Positions 44,845 to 56,394 of a DNA stretch of 64,000 nt are shown here, piece by piece. The DNA is from Variovorax sp. J22G73. Its GTDB lineage: Bacteria > Pseudomonadota > Gammaproteobacteria > Burkholderiales > Burkholderiaceae_C. The notes beneath the pieces are model-generated. The model searched no databases. It was not told the DNA's origin and was given only the letters and a program-made list of their open reading frames with translations. How positions within the stretch are numbered: position 1 is the stretch's first letter; every line of letters starts with the position of its first letter. The stretch lies in assembly GCF_030317035.1 (NCBI RefSeq), contig NZ_JASZYK010000001.1, positions 1,364,001 to 1,428,000 of the forward strand, written 5' to 3'. The translations under genes were made by a program, and so were the position numbers.

Positions 44845-46242
44845 ATGACGACTTCCCCCAAGACCCGCGCCGAGCGTGACACCTTCGGCCCGATCGACGT
44901 GCCGGCCGACAAGCTGTGGGGCGCGCAAACGCAGCGCTCGCTGCAGAACTTCGACATCTCGGGCGAGCAGCAGCCGCGCGAGATCATCAAGGCGCTGGCC
45001 CAGGTGAAGCGCGCATCGGCCGTGGTGAACCACGCGCTGGGCCTGCAGGACGAGAAGAAGACCCAGGCCATCGTGGCCGCGGCCGACGAAGTCATCGCCG
45101 GCAAGCACCCGGGCGAGTTCCCGCTGGTGGTGTGGCAAACGGGCTCGGGCACGCAGACCAACATGAACGTCAACGAGGTGCTGGCCAACCGCGCCAGCGA
45201 AATCCTCGGCGGCGAGCGCGGGGAAGGGCGCCTTGTGCACCCGAACGACGACGTCAACCGCAGCCAGTCGAGCAACGACGTGTTCCCCACCGCCATGCAC
45301 GTGGCCGCCGTGGAAGCCATCACGCACAAGCTGCTGCCCGCCATCGCCAAGCTGCGCGGCACGCTCGACCAGAAGGCCAAGGACTTCGCCGACATCGTGA
45401 AGATCGGCCGCACCCACCTGCAGGACGCCACGCCCCTCACGCTGGGCCAGGAGTTCTCGGGCTACGTGGCGCAGTTGGCGCATGGCGAAGCGCACGTGCG
45501 CGCCGCGCTGCCGCACCTGAGCGAACTGGCGCTGGGCGGCACGGCCGTCGGCACCGGGCTGAACGCGCCCAAGGGCTACGCGGAGCAGGTGGCGGCCGAA
45601 CTGGCCAGGCTCACGGGCCTGCCCTTCATCACCGCGCCGAACAAGTTCGAGGCCATGGCCAGCGTCGATGCGCTGGTGCACGCCCACGGCGCGCTGAAGA
45701 CGCTGGCCGCCAGCATGAACAAAATCGCCAACGACGTGCGCTGGCTCGCCAGCGGCCCGCGCAGCGGCATCGGCGAACTGAGCATTCCCGAGAACGAACC
45801 CGGCTCGTCGATCATGCCGGGCAAGGTCAACCCGACCCAGAGCGAGGCCGTCACGATGCTGGCCGCGCAGGTGTTCGGCAACGACGTGGCCATCAACATC
45901 GGCGGCGCCTCGGGCAACTTCGAGCTGAACGTGTTCCGCCCGATGGTCGCGCACAACTTCCTGCAGAGCGTGCGCCTGCTGGCCGACGGCATGGTGAGCT
46001 TCAACGACCACTGCGCCGTGGGCATCGAGCCCAACCGCGAACGCATCACCGAGCTGGTGCAGCGCTCGCTGATGCTGGTGACCGCGCTGAACACGCACAT
46101 CGGCTACGACAAGTCGGCCTACATCGCCAAGAAGGCGCACAAGGAAGGCACCAGCCTGCGCGAAGCGGCGATCGCCTCGGGCCACCTGACGTCCGAGCAG
46201 TTCGACCAGTGGGTGGTGCCGGAGAACATGACCGGTCGTTGA
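44845..46242 (+). CDS. fumC: Fumarate hydratase, class II
   Basis: 465 residues. The signature [11 protein letters not shown] is intact, with upstream conserved [25 protein letters not shown] and the catalytic His region [17 protein letters not shown]. Tetrameric, iron-independent and stable to oxygen, unlike the class I enzyme at 39102. It converts fumarate to malate in the TCA cycle. The two isozymes flank the proVWX operon on opposite strands. A rho-independent terminator follows. Confidence 0.97.
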   Translation: MTTSPKTRAERDTFGPIDVPADKLWGAQTQRSLQNFDISGEQQPREIIKALAQVKRASAVVNHALGLQDEKKTQAIVAAADEVIAGKHPGEFPLVVWQTGSGTQTNMNVNEVLANRASEILGGERGEGRLVHPNDDVNRSQSSNDVFPTAMHVAAVEAITHKLLPAIAKLRGTLDQKAKDFADIVKIGRTHLQDATPLTLGQEFSGYVAQLAHGEAHVRAALPHLSELALGGTAVGTGLNAPKGYAEQVAAELARLTGLPFITAPNKFEAMASVDALVHAHGALKTLAASMNKIANDVRWLASGPRSGIGELSIPENEPGSSIMPGKVNPTQSEAVTMLAAQVFGNDVAINIGGASGNFELNVFRPMVAHNFLQSVRLLADGMVSFNDHCAVGIEPNRERITELVQRSLMLVTALNTHIGYDKSAYIAKKAHKEGTSLREAAIASGHLTSEQFDQWVVPENMTGR

Positions 46243-46261
46243 TCCGTTCAGCCTCCCAATG

Positions 46262-46289
46262 AAAAAAGGACCCGCGAGGGTCCTTTTTC
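46262..46289. terminator. Bidirectional intrinsic terminator between fumC and the convergent oxidoreductase gene
   Basis: AAAAAGGACCC (46263-46273) and GGGTCCTTTTT (46278-46288) form an 11-bp stem with a GCGA loop. It has T-runs in both orientations and sits in the 59-bp gap between two convergent genes. Confidence 0.9.
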
Positions 46290-46301
46290 GTTGCCGTCCG
46301 C

Positions 46302-46919
46302 TCAGTAGCCGATGGTGTAGCGCTGGCGCGAGTGCGCGGGCTTTTCCAGCTCGTCGATGAACGCGATCGCGTAGTCCTCGAAGCTGATCCAGCTGCGGCC
46401 TTCGGCGCTCACCAGCAGGTCGTCCTTGCCCAGGCGGAACTTGCCCGTGCGCTCGCCGTCGACGAACTCGGCGGAGGGCGACAAGAAGGTCCAGTCGAGG
46501 TCCTTCTCGTTGCGCAGCGCGTCCAGGAACACGCCGCCGGCCGAGGCTTCGGCGCGGTAGGCATCGGGGAAGTTCGGCGTGTCGATCACCTTCAGGCCGG
46601 GCGCGGCGAACAGGCTGCCGGCGCCGCCGACCACCAGCAGGCGCTTCACGCCGGCGCGCTTGGCCGGCTCGATGATGGCCGCGGGCGGCACGGTGGCGAA
46701 GTGCGCGGCGCTGAACACGGCGTCGTGGCCGGCGAGGGCTTTTTCCAGCGCGGGGGCGTCGAGCACGTCGAGGTCCAGCGCCTTCACGTTGTCGCGCCCG
46801 GCCAGCTTGGCGCTGGCCTTGCGCGCGATGGCCGTGACCGTGTGGCCGCGGCGCAGCGCTTCTTCCAGAAGGCGGCCGCCGGCGCGTCCGGTGGCACCGA
46901 TGATGGCGATGTGGCTCAT
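46302..46919 (-). CDS. NAD(P)-binding oxidoreductase (atypical SDR, NmrA/BVR-B-like)
   Basis: 205 residues. The nucleotide-binding start MSHIAIIGATGRAGGRLLEE has the GxxGxxG form of atypical short-chain dehydrogenases. LDLDVLDAPALEKALAGHDA and KRLLVVGGAGSLF follow as core strands; no classical YxxxK catalytic pair is seen. Such proteins reduce flavins or quinones or act as redox sensors. Divergently transcribed from a LysR regulator at 47033, which probably controls it. Confidence 0.88.
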   Translation of the reverse strand: MSHIAIIGATGRAGGRLLEEALRRGHTVTAIARKASAKLAGRDNVKALDLDVLDAPALEKALAGHDAVFSAAHFATVPPAAIIEPAKRAGVKRLLVVGGAGSLFAAPGLKVIDTPNFPDAYRAEASAGGVFLDALRNEKDLDWTFLSPSAEFVDGERTGKFRLGKDDLLVSAEGRSWISFEDYAIAFIDELEKPAHSRQRYTIGY

Positions 46920-46969
46920 GAGGAACTCCTGTCGAAAAAGACGAAAGTGGATGGAATGAACCGCATCTT

Positions 46970-46996
46970 AGGTTTCTGATTCCGAAAGAAATACCT
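46970..46996. promoter_or_regulatory. Imperfect inverted repeat in the divergent LysR/oxidoreductase promoter region
   Basis: AGGTTTCT (46970-46977) and AGAAATACCT (46987-46996) are imperfect reverse complements 9 bp apart, within the 113-bp AT-rich gap between the two divergent starts. LysR-type regulators usually bind such sites to control both genes. Confidence 0.4.
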
Positions 46997-47032
46997 CGAT
47001 TTGCGCGTTTGTTTATTTCTAGAATCGTTCGA

Positions 47033-47986
47033 ATGGACCGACTGAATGCAATGCGGGTGTTCGTGAACGTGGTCGACGCGGGCAGCCTTTCTGCCGCGGC
47101 CGACAAGCTCGACATGTCCCGCCCCGTAGTGACGCGCTATGTGGCCGAGCTGGAGCAATGGACCGGCGCGCGGCTGCTCCACCGCACCACGCGCCGCCTG
47201 AGCCTCACCGCCGCCGGCGAAGAGCTGCTGCCGCGCTGCCGCCAGGTGCTGGAGCTGGCGCTCGACATGCAGGCCGCCGTGCGGCACCCGGCCGAGGCCC
47301 CGAGCGGGCAGTTGCGCATCACCGCCAGCACCTCGTTCGCGCAGGCGCAGCTGGCCGACGCGGTGGCCGACTATGTGCGGTTGTACCCGGGCGTGGCGGT
47401 CGACCTGGTGCTGCTCGACCGCGCGGTGAACCTGGTGGACGAGCGCATCGACCTGGCCATTCGCGTGGCCGCCGAAATCGACCCGAACCTCATCGCGCGC
47501 CGGCTCACGGACTGCCGCTCGGTGGTGTGCGCGTCGCCGGCGTACCTGAAGGAGCACGGCCAGCCGCTGCGGGTGGAAGAGCTGGCGCAGCGCAACTGCC
47601 TCACGCACTCGTACTTCGGGCGCAGCCTGTGGAACTTCACGCGCAAGGAGACGGGGGAGCCGGCCTCGGTGGCCGTGGGGGGCAATGTGTCGGCCAACGA
47701 CGCGGCCAGCCTGATGTACCTGGCCCGCGCCGGGGCCGGCGTGGCGATGCTGCCGACCTACCTGGCGGCGCCCTTGCTGCAGGCGGGGGAGCTGGTGCGG
47801 CTCTTCGACGATTTCGAGCCGCAGGTGGTGGGCATGTACGCGGTGTACGCATCTCGCAAGCACATGCCGGCCACCTTGCGCACCATGCTCGATTTTCTGG
47901 CCGGGCGCTTCAGCGACGTGCCGTCGTGGGACGCCCGGTGCGCCGCTGCGGCGGCGGCAGCGGCTATCGCTGCCGTCACCGCGTGA
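47033..47986 (+). CDS. LysR family transcriptional regulator
   Basis: 317 residues from ATG 47033. The N-terminal winged helix (MDRLNAMRVFVNVVDAGSLS, then RPVVTRYVAELEQWTGARLL and HRTTRRLSLTAAGEELL) is typical of LTTRs of the short-residue CrgA-like group. A substrate-binding domain follows (about 90-300). The extreme C-terminus is an Ala run (CAAAAAAAAIAAVTA), which may be dispensable. It faces the NAD(P)-binding oxidoreductase, its likely target; inducer unknown, with quinone or aldehyde stress as possible themes for this pair type. Confidence 0.93.
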   Translation: MDRLNAMRVFVNVVDAGSLSAAADKLDMSRPVVTRYVAELEQWTGARLLHRTTRRLSLTAAGEELLPRCRQVLELALDMQAAVRHPAEAPSGQLRITASTSFAQAQLADAVADYVRLYPGVAVDLVLLDRAVNLVDERIDLAIRVAAEIDPNLIARRLTDCRSVVCASPAYLKEHGQPLRVEELAQRNCLTHSYFGRSLWNFTRKETGEPASVAVGGNVSANDAASLMYLARAGAGVAMLPTYLAAPLLQAGELVRLFDDFEPQVVGMYAVYASRKHMPATLRTMLDFLAGRFSDVPSWDARCAAAAAAAAIAAVTA

Positions 47987-48005
47987 GGCGCGCGGGCTGC
48001 TTCCG

Positions 48006-48641
48006 TCAGTGGGGCGCGCCGCCCTGGCTCGCGTTCGCGGTCATCAGCTTGTCCGTGTAGGCAATGGCGATGGCCGAGAACAGGAAGGTGATGTGGATCA
48101 CCGTTTGCGCGATCAGCACGCGGTCGGTGTAGTTGTCCGCGTTGATGAACGTTTTCAGCAGGTGGATGGAGCTGATGCCGATGATGGCGGTGGCCAGCTT
48201 CACCTTCAGCACCGAGGCGTTCACGTGGCTCAGCCATTCGGGCTGGTCGCGGTGGCCTTCGAGGTTCATGCGGCTCACGAAGGTTTCGTAGCCGCCCACG
48301 ATCACCATGATCAGCAGGTTGGAGATCATGACCACGTCGATCAGCGCCAGCACCACCAGCATGATCACCGTCTCGTTCAGCGAGGCGACCGGCACGGTGG
48401 TCTTGTAGCCGATGCTGGTAATGAGCGCCTGCAGCGCGGTCTGGCTGCCGAAGGCGGCCTCGACCAGGTGCAGCAGCTCGACCAGGAAGTGCACCACGTA
48501 CACGGCCTGCGCCACGATCAGCCCCAGGTACAGGGGCAGTTGCAGCCAGCGGCTCGCAAAGATCAGCCGCGGCAAAGGCCCCATCGGAAAGGTCCGGGGG
48601 GTGGGCGGGTTCCTGGGGTCGAAAGGGTCGGGAGCGGACAT
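48006..48641 (-). CDS. YqhA/UPF0114 family membrane protein (TIGR00645)
   Basis: 211 residues with four likely membrane helices. LIFASRWLQLPLYLGLIVAQ at the N-terminus and DVVMISNLLIMVIVGGYETF in the middle are hallmark segments of the UPF0114/TIGR00645 family. Function unknown in all members. It is convergent with the LysR gene (19-bp gap) and divergent from acs. Confidence 0.9.
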   Translation of the reverse strand: MSAPDPFDPRNPPTPRTFPMGPLPRLIFASRWLQLPLYLGLIVAQAVYVVHFLVELLHLVEAAFGSQTALQALITSIGYKTTVPVASLNETVIMLVVLALIDVVMISNLLIMVIVGGYETFVSRMNLEGHRDQPEWLSHVNASVLKVKLATAIIGISSIHLLKTFINADNYTDRVLIAQTVIHITFLFSAIAIAYTDKLMTANASQGGAPH

Positions 48642-48787
48642 CGGCAGGCCGGTGGTGGAGGACGAAAGATTCTAGGGGTGTCCCCAAGTCGCACTCGTGA
48701 TAACCCTGCGAACTAACATCGGACCGTCAGTGACCCGTAAGTGGGCCAGCCGACATTACGGCCGCATCCATCCAGGAGACAAGAGAC

Positions 48788-50785
<1,998 letters not shown>

Positions 50786-50926
50786 GACGTGGCCGCCCGT
50801 TCGCCCCGGGCGGGCGAAGCGACCCTTCGGCTGGGGTAAAACTGGTCGGCACGCCGTGCGCCCGGACGCTACCGGACGCGCGCGGCGCCTTGCCGATGTG
50901 TTCGATCCCTACGAAGGAGGCCCCCC

Positions 50927-51427
50927 ATGGGCGTGAGATCCGCTTTTCTTTTTGTCATCGTGCTGCTCATCGCGGCGCTCGCCGCGCTGAACTGGGGCGC
51001 GCTGTCGGCGCCCTCGGAGGTGTGGCTGGGCTTCATGACCGTGACGGCGCCGCTGGGGCTGATCATGCTGGGCCTCACCGTGGTGCTGGCCGCGTTCTTC
51101 CTGGTGTACGTGCTGTACCTGCATAGCTCGGTGCTCATCGACACCAAGCGCCACACCAGGGAAATGCAGGTCCAGCGCGACCTCGCCGACAAGGCCGAGG
51201 CCTCTCGCTTCACCGAGCTGCGCAACTTTCTCGAAGCGCAGGAAAACAAGCACATGGGGCAGAATGCCGACCGCCAGACCGCGCTGCTGGCGCGCCTGGA
51301 CCAGCTGGAGACCGCGGTGCGCCTGCGCTCCGACCAGACCGACAACACGGTGGCCGCGCACATCGGCCAGCTCGAGGACCGCATCGAGCGCCGGCCGTTG
51401 CCGGTGGACATCAACCCGCAGGCCTGA
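50927..51427 (+). CDS. LapA-domain (DUF1049-like) membrane protein
   Basis: 166 residues. Two N-terminal membrane helices (SAFLFVIVLLIAALAALNWG and LIMLGLTVVLAAFFLVYVLY) flank the short SAPSEVWLGFM loop, as in lipopolysaccharide assembly protein A domains. A cytoplasmic coiled-coil-like tail follows (about 75-160, rich in Glu/Gln/Arg/Leu). GAAGGAGG precedes the ATG. The tail is longer than in typical LapA (about 100 residues), so the assignment is to the domain only. Confidence 0.8.
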   Translation: MGVRSAFLFVIVLLIAALAALNWGALSAPSEVWLGFMTVTAPLGLIMLGLTVVLAAFFLVYVLYLHSSVLIDTKRHTREMQVQRDLADKAEASRFTELRNFLEAQENKHMGQNADRQTALLARLDQLETAVRLRSDQTDNTVAAHIGQLEDRIERRPLPVDINPQA

Positions 51428-51466
51428 GCTCGGCGGGGCAGGGGCGAGGTGCCCCTCCGGCTCCCG

Positions 51467-51781
51467 CTACTTCGTCGACAGCACCCAGGCGGCTAGCTTC
51501 TTGGCGTCTGCTTCGCTGACCTGGTTGTTCGCCGGCATCGGCACCGGTCCCCACACGCCGGAGCCGCCCTTCATGATCTTGGTGGCGAGGGTGTCGACCG
51601 CGCCCTTGTCGTCCTTGTACTTGGCGGCCACGTCCTTGAACGACGGCCCCAGCACCTTGCGCTCGACCGCATGGCAGCTCATGCAGTTCTTCGACGTCGC
51701 CAGCGCCAGGTCGGCGAATGCGGGCGCGGCGAGCACCACCAGGCCAAGGCCCAGGGCTGCGGACAACAAGACTCTTTTCAT
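51467..51781 (-). CDS. Small c-type cytochrome (class I, cytochrome c551/c552-like)
   Basis: 104 residues with signal peptide to APAFA (residue 23). The heme-binding motif is CMSCH with Cys33, Cys36 and proximal His37. The distal Met is in PVPMPANNQVSEADAKKLAA, the standard class I arrangement. Periplasmic electron carrier. Monocistronic, convergent with the LapA-like gene. Confidence 0.93.
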   Translation of the reverse strand: MKRVLLSAALGLGLVVLAAPAFADLALATSKNCMSCHAVERKVLGPSFKDVAAKYKDDKGAVDTLATKIMKGGSGVWGPVPMPANNQVSEADAKKLAAWVLSTK

Positions 51782-51888
51782 GGGGAAATATTTGTTAAAG
51801 GCTGAGTTACATTCGTCTCAACGCGATTGTAGGTAGCGCCACACATGGCGTCCGGATGCGTTGCCAATACAACCCGGAGGGATTCGCG

Positions 51889-52137
51889 ATGTGGTTTCTG
51901 GCGTTGGGCCTGCTCAGTATCGGCCTCAAGTATTTCGAAGTGGGCATGGTCGCCGGCTGGAGCTGGTGGATCGTGCTGTCACCGTTCGCGATGGCGCTCG
52001 CCTGGTGGGCGTGGGCCGATTCGTCGGGCTACACCAAGCGCCGGATCATGGAGCGCGAAGAGCAGCGCAAGCAAGACCGCATCAACCGCCAGAAGACCAA
52101 CATGGGCGTGAAGCCCAGCAACGGCCCGCGCCGCTGA
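51889..52137 (+). CDS. Small Trp-rich protein (TIGR04438 type)
   Basis: 82 residues from ATG 51889, chosen because GGAGG lies 9 nt upstream. Two hydrophobic segments contain many tryptophans (MWFLALGLLSIGLKYFEVGM and GWSWWIVLSPFAMALAWWAW), followed by a highly charged tail (RRIMEREEQRKQDRINRQKT). This matches the small Trp-rich family found in Burkholderiales. Probably inner-membrane; function unknown. Divergent from the cytochrome gene. Confidence 0.85.
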   Translation: MWFLALGLLSIGLKYFEVGMVAGWSWWIVLSPFAMALAWWAWADSSGYTKRRIMEREEQRKQDRINRQKTNMGVKPSNGPRR

Positions 52138-52240
52138 GCGCAGGCGGGCACGGAGACGGAGCAGGGCGGGCGCTGAGCCGGAGCAGGGCGGGCGCAGGGG
52201 CACGCGCGGGCGACCGCAAGGCCGCCCGGCCTTCACCTCA

Positions 52241-53935
52241 TCAGAACTTGTCGAGCACCGCGCCCGAGCTGGCGCTCGATGCGTTGAACGCGAACTTGGC
52301 CTGCACGCCGCGCGTGTAGCGGGGTGCCGGCGCCTTCCAGCCTTCGCGGCGCTTGGCGATCTCGGCTTCGGGCACGTTGAGTTCGAGCACCAGCTTGTGC
52401 GCGTCGATGGTGATCGAGTCGCCCTCGTTCACGAACGCGATAGTGCCGCCGGCCGCGGCTTCGGGCGCCACGTGGCCCACCACCATGCCCCAGGTGCCGC
52501 CGGAGAAGCGGCCGTCGGTGATCAGGCCCACGCTCTCGCCCAGCCCCGCGCCGATGAGCGCGCCCGTGGGCGCCAGCATTTCAGGCATGCCCGGGCCGCC
52601 CTTGGGGCCCAGGTAGCGCAGCACCATCACGTCGCCCGCGACGATCTTGCCGTCCAGGATGGCCTTGAGCGCCGACTGCTCGTCGTCGAACACGCGCGCC
52701 GGGCCGGTGATGACAGGGTTCTTCAGACCGGTGATCTTGGCCACGGCGCCTTCGGGCGACAGGTTGCCCTTCAGGATGGCCAGGTGGCCTTCGTCGTACA
52801 TGGGCTTGTCGATGGGGCGAATCACGTCCTGGTCGGCGCGCGGCACGTCCGGCACGTCTTTCAGCACTTCCTCGATGGTCTGGCCCGAGATGGTGATGCA
52901 GTCGCCGTGCAGCAGGCCGGCCTTCAGCAGCACCTTCATCACTTGCGGAATGCCGCCGGCCTGGTGCAGGTCGACCGCCAGGTACTTGCCCGAGGGCTTC
53001 AGGTCGCACAGCACCGGCACCTTCTTGCGCATGCGCTCGAAGTCGTCGATGGACCATTCGACCTCGGCCGCGTGCGCGATGGCCAGGAAGTGCAGCACCG
53101 CGTTGGTCGAGCCGCCCGTGGCCATGATGACGGCCACGGCGTTCTCGATGGCCTTCTTGGTCACGATGTCGCGCGGCTTCAGGTCCTTCTTGATGGCCTC
53201 GATCAGCACCTTGGCCGATTCCTTGGCCGAGTTGGCCTTCTCGTCGTGCGGGTTGGCCATGGTGGACGAATAGGGCAGCGAGATGCCCAGCGCCTCGAAC
53301 GCGCTGGACATGGTGTTGGCCGTGTACATGCCGCCGCACGAGCCGGTGCCGGGAATGGCGCGCTTCTCGATCTCGTGCAGGTCTTCGTCGCTCATGTTGC
53401 CGGCGGCGTTCTGGCCCACGGCCTCGAACACGCTCACGATGTTCAGGTCCTGCCCCTTGTAGCGGCCGGGCAGGATGGTGCCGCCGTACACGTAGATGGC
53501 GGGCACGTTGGCGCGCAGCATGCCCATCAGGCCGCCGGGCATGTTCTTGTCGCAGCCGCCGACCACCAGCACGCCGTCCATCCACTGGCCGCCCACGCAG
53601 GTCTCGATGCAGTCGGAGATCACTTCGCGGCTCACCAGCGAGTACTTCATGCCTTCGGTGCCCATGGCCATGCCGTCGGAGATGGTGGGGGTGCCGAACA
53701 CCTGCGCGTTGCCGCCGGCTTCCTCGATGCCCGCGATGGCCGCGTCGGCCAGCTTCTGCAGGCCCGAGTTGCAGGGCGTGATGGTGCTGTGGCCGTTGGC
53801 GACGCCGACCATCGGCTTCTTGAAGTCGCTTTCCTCGTAGCCCATGGCGTAGAACATGGAGCGGTTGGGCGCCCGGCTCTTGCCTTCGACGATGTTGGCG
53901 CTGCGGCGGTTGATCTGGATCGGTTTGGTGTCCAT
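52241..53935 (-). CDS. ilvD: Dihydroxy-acid dehydratase
   Basis: 564 residues. Fe-S ligand regions are intact: [28 protein letters not shown] and [20 protein letters not shown]. The C-terminal [20 protein letters not shown] is the second IlvD/Edd signature. It dehydrates the dihydroxy acids in valine, isoleucine, leucine and pantothenate synthesis. It is divergent from a LysR regulator at 54068 with 132 bp between starts. Confidence 0.97.
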   Translation of the reverse strand: MDTKPIQINRRSANIVEGKSRAPNRSMFYAMGYEESDFKKPMVGVANGHSTITPCNSGLQKLADAAIAGIEEAGGNAQVFGTPTISDGMAMGTEGMKYSLVSREVISDCIETCVGGQWMDGVLVVGGCDKNMPGGLMGMLRANVPAIYVYGGTILPGRYKGQDLNIVSVFEAVGQNAAGNMSDEDLHEIEKRAIPGTGSCGGMYTANTMSSAFEALGISLPYSSTMANPHDEKANSAKESAKVLIEAIKKDLKPRDIVTKKAIENAVAVIMATGGSTNAVLHFLAIAHAAEVEWSIDDFERMRKKVPVLCDLKPSGKYLAVDLHQAGGIPQVMKVLLKAGLLHGDCITISGQTIEEVLKDVPDVPRADQDVIRPIDKPMYDEGHLAILKGNLSPEGAVAKITGLKNPVITGPARVFDDEQSALKAILDGKIVAGDVMVLRYLGPKGGPGMPEMLAPTGALIGAGLGESVGLITDGRFSGGTWGMVVGHVAPEAAAGGTIAFVNEGDSITIDAHKLVLELNVPEAEIAKRREGWKAPAPRYTRGVQAKFAFNASSASSGAVLDKF

Positions 53936-54067
53936 GGTGTCTCTTCTGTCGTGGGGTGTGGGGATCGCGGCGCCCGCGGTGCGGCAGGCGCGCGACGGGC
54001 TCAAGTATCGGACTTCTGATTGATTGGTTCCAATCCGATTTGGGGTGTGCATTGATATGCTCGGCAT

Positions 54068-55027
54068 ATGAAAGAAAGCCTGATCGACCTGCGCGCCTGG
54101 CGCCAGTTCGTCGCCGTGGCCGAGGAACTGCACTTCGGCCGCGCCGCGTTGCGCCTGCACATGACCCAGCCGCCGGTCACGCAGGCCATTGCCCAGCTGG
54201 AGAAAACGCTGGGCGTGGTGCTGTTCGACCGCACCCGACGGCGCGTGGCGCTCACCCCGGCCGGCGAGGCGTTGCTGCCCGACGTGCGCGAGCTGTTGGC
54301 GCGCGCGCAGGCGCTGCCGGCGCGCGCGCGGGCCGCGGCGGCGGGGCAGGTGGGGCGGGTGCGCATCGGCTTCGTGTCGACGGTCGGCTTCGAGCAGCTG
54401 CCGGCCTGGGTGCGCGAGTTTCGCGTGCTGTGCCCCGAGGTGGCGCTCGAGCTGGTCGAGGCCACCGGCGACGTGCAGCTCGAAGCCTTCGCGCGCGGCG
54501 AGATCGATGCGGGCCTGATGCTGCATTCGCCCGGCGCCGCGCCGCCGGGGCTCGCGCGGCTGCCGGTGTCGCAGGAGCCGCTGGTGCTCGCGCTGCCCGA
54601 GCGGCACGCGCTGGCGAGTACGAAAAAGCTGCTGCTGGCCGACGTGCTGAAAGAGCCGCTGGTGATGTTTCCGCGCCGCATCGTGCCCTCGCTGCACGAC
54701 GCCGTGTTCGACCTGTACCACGCGGCCGGCCGCACGCCGCTGCTTGGGCAGGAGGCGATCCAGATGCAGACCATCGTCAACCTCGTCTCGGGCGGCATCG
54801 GCGTGGCCTGGGTGCCCGAGAGCGTCACGCAGTTCCGCCGCGCGGGCGTGGTGTACCGGCGTGCCGCCGAATTCGCGCCAGCCGCGCGCCACCGCAGCGC
54901 GCCGGTACTGCCCGCCTGCGAGACCAGCCTGGTGTGGCCCGAAGATGCCGACAACCCGGCGCTCGCGCGCTTCGTGGCCTTCGTGCGCGAGCGCGGGCGG
55001 CAAGAGCCCAGGGCGCCGGCGCGCTGA
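54068..55027 (+). CDS. LysR family transcriptional regulator, divergent from ilvD
   Basis: 319 residues. Winged helix [20 protein letters not shown], then [20 protein letters not shown] and [19 protein letters not shown]. The effector domain starts [20 protein letters not shown]. The N-terminal sequence resembles the BenM/CatR-like class. Placed back-to-back with ilvD, so it may regulate it, but it is also followed closely by a small membrane gene. Confidence 0.93.
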   Translation: MKESLIDLRAWRQFVAVAEELHFGRAALRLHMTQPPVTQAIAQLEKTLGVVLFDRTRRRVALTPAGEALLPDVRELLARAQALPARARAAAAGQVGRVRIGFVSTVGFEQLPAWVREFRVLCPEVALELVEATGDVQLEAFARGEIDAGLMLHSPGAAPPGLARLPVSQEPLVLALPERHALASTKKLLLADVLKEPLVMFPRRIVPSLHDAVFDLYHAAGRTPLLGQEAIQMQTIVNLVSGGIGVAWVPESVTQFRRAGVVYRRAAEFAPAARHRSAPVLPACETSLVWPEDADNPALARFVAFVRERGRQEPRAPAR

Positions 55028-55060
55028 TCCGGCAAGATGCGCCCCAGGAGGGCAAACGAC

Positions 55061-55342
55061 ATGCACACGGTTCTGGTGATGGGCGGCGGCTTCGTGCTGC
55101 TGGCGGTTTTCCTGCTGGCCGCGCGCTTCGTGGGCGACGGCTCTGCCGTGGCGCTGGCCGCGGCGGCGAAGTGGTTCGTTCCGGCGTGGTTCGTCGGCGC
55201 GGGCATCAACATGGCCGTGGGCGTGCTCACGGCGGGCTATTCGGTGGCCGAGGAGCTGCCGATCTTCCTGCTGATCTTCGCGGTGCCAGCCGTGGTGGCG
55301 GGGCTGCTGTGGTGGCGCTTCGGGCGCCAGGTTCGGCCGTGA
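55061..55342 (+). CDS. Small hypothetical membrane protein, 93 aa
   Basis: Three hydrophobic segments: [40 protein letters not shown] and [20 protein letters not shown], with a short basic end (RFGRQVRP). GGAGG precedes the ATG by 9 nt. It lies 33 bp after the LysR gene and 68 bp before lgt. No family recognised and no function assigned. Confidence 0.72.
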   Translation: MHTVLVMGGGFVLLAVFLLAARFVGDGSAVALAAAAKWFVPAWFVGAGINMAVGVLTAGYSVAEELPIFLLIFAVPAVVAGLLWWRFGRQVRP

Positions 55343-55410
55343 ATTCGGCCTGAATTCGGCCTGAATATCCCCGCGCCGGTCCCGACACGCGGCCGGGGCA
55401 CAATCCGCGC

Positions 55411-56241
55411 ATGCTCATGTATCCGCAGATCAACCCCATCGCCCTGCAACTCGGGCCGGTGGCCATTCACTGGTACGGCCTGACCTACCTGGCCGCCTTC
55501 GCGCTGTTCTATTTTCTCGGCACGCGCCGCTTGCGCCACGAGCCGTACCGCTCGCTGGTCGGCGCCGGCGCCTGGCAGCGCAAGGACATCGAGGACATTC
55601 TTTTTCTCGGCGTGATGGGCGTCATCGTCGGCGGGCGGCTGGGCTACTGCCTGTTCTACAAGCCCGAGTTCTACCTGACGCATCCGCTCGAAATTCTCTA
55701 TGTGTGGCAGGGCGGCATGAGCTTTCATGGCGGGCTGCTCGGCGTGATCGGCGCGATGGTGTGGTTCTCGCATTCGCGTGCGCGCCCGTTCTGGCAGGTG
55801 ATGGACTTCGTCGCCCCCTGCGTGCCGACCGGCCTGGCCGCGGGCCGCGTGGGCAACTTCATCAACGGCGAGCTGTGGGGCCGCTTCAGCAGCCCCGACC
55901 TGCCGTGGGGCATGGTGTTTCCGCAGAGCGGCTCGATGCTGCCGCGCCACCCGTCGCAGGTGTACCAGTTCCTGCTCGAAGGGCTGCTGCTGTTCGCGGT
56001 GATGTGGCTCTACGCGCGCAAGGAGCGCAAGCAGGGGCAGGTGGCCGCGGTGTTCCTTATCGGGTACGGTGTGCTGCGTTTCGTGGCCGAGTACTTCCGC
56101 GAGCCCGACGACTTCCTCGGCCTGCGCGCGCTCAGCCTGAGCCAGGGCCAGTGGCTCAGCGTGCCGATGGTCGTCGCCGGCATCGCGCTGTGGTTCTGGT
56201 TCGGCCGCACGGCCACCAAGACGAGCACCGCGCGCGCCTGA
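55411..56241 (+). CDS. lgt: Phosphatidylglycerol-prolipoprotein diacylglyceryl transferase
   Basis: 276 residues with seven membrane helices. The Lgt signature [14 protein letters not shown] is intact, together with the catalytic-region [11 protein letters not shown] and [14 protein letters not shown]. It transfers diacylglycerol to the lipobox Cys of prolipoproteins in the inner membrane, the first step in maturation of lipoproteins such as those at 20802 and 35182. No close functional partner in the neighbourhood. Confidence 0.97.
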   Translation: MLMYPQINPIALQLGPVAIHWYGLTYLAAFALFYFLGTRRLRHEPYRSLVGAGAWQRKDIEDILFLGVMGVIVGGRLGYCLFYKPEFYLTHPLEILYVWQGGMSFHGGLLGVIGAMVWFSHSRARPFWQVMDFVAPCVPTGLAAGRVGNFINGELWGRFSSPDLPWGMVFPQSGSMLPRHPSQVYQFLLEGLLLFAVMWLYARKERKQGQVAAVFLIGYGVLRFVAEYFREPDDFLGLRALSLSQGQWLSVPMVVAGIALWFWFGRTATKTSTARA

Positions 56242-56316
56242 TTCGTTAGTTCGCAGGGTAAATCCCAGCCGCGCACGGGGTGCGCGGCCCTTGCGCCGCA
56301 TGGGATGCGGGCTCAG

Positions 56317-56346
56317 AATTACGCGTAATTACAGGAAATTACGCGG
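56317..56346. promoter_or_regulatory. AT-rich palindrome, candidate operator of the GntR regulator
   Basis: AATTACGCGTAATT (56317-56330) is a perfect palindrome, and the half AATTACGCG recurs at 56338-56346. It lies 49-78 bp upstream of the GntR-family gene that begins the malonate-type operon. The AT-rich patch contrasts with the flanking GC-rich DNA. GntR/FadR-type dimers bind similar short palindromes and often autoregulate. Confidence 0.55.
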
Positions 56347-56394
56347 TTTCAATTCCGACGTTGCCCGTTCCGACGAGTCCTCACGAGTCCTCCC

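Noticed and set aside
50800..50818. Hairpin TTCGCCC/GGGCGAA after acs as a terminator
   Set aside because: There is a good stem but no T-run follows, so it was not listed as a terminator.
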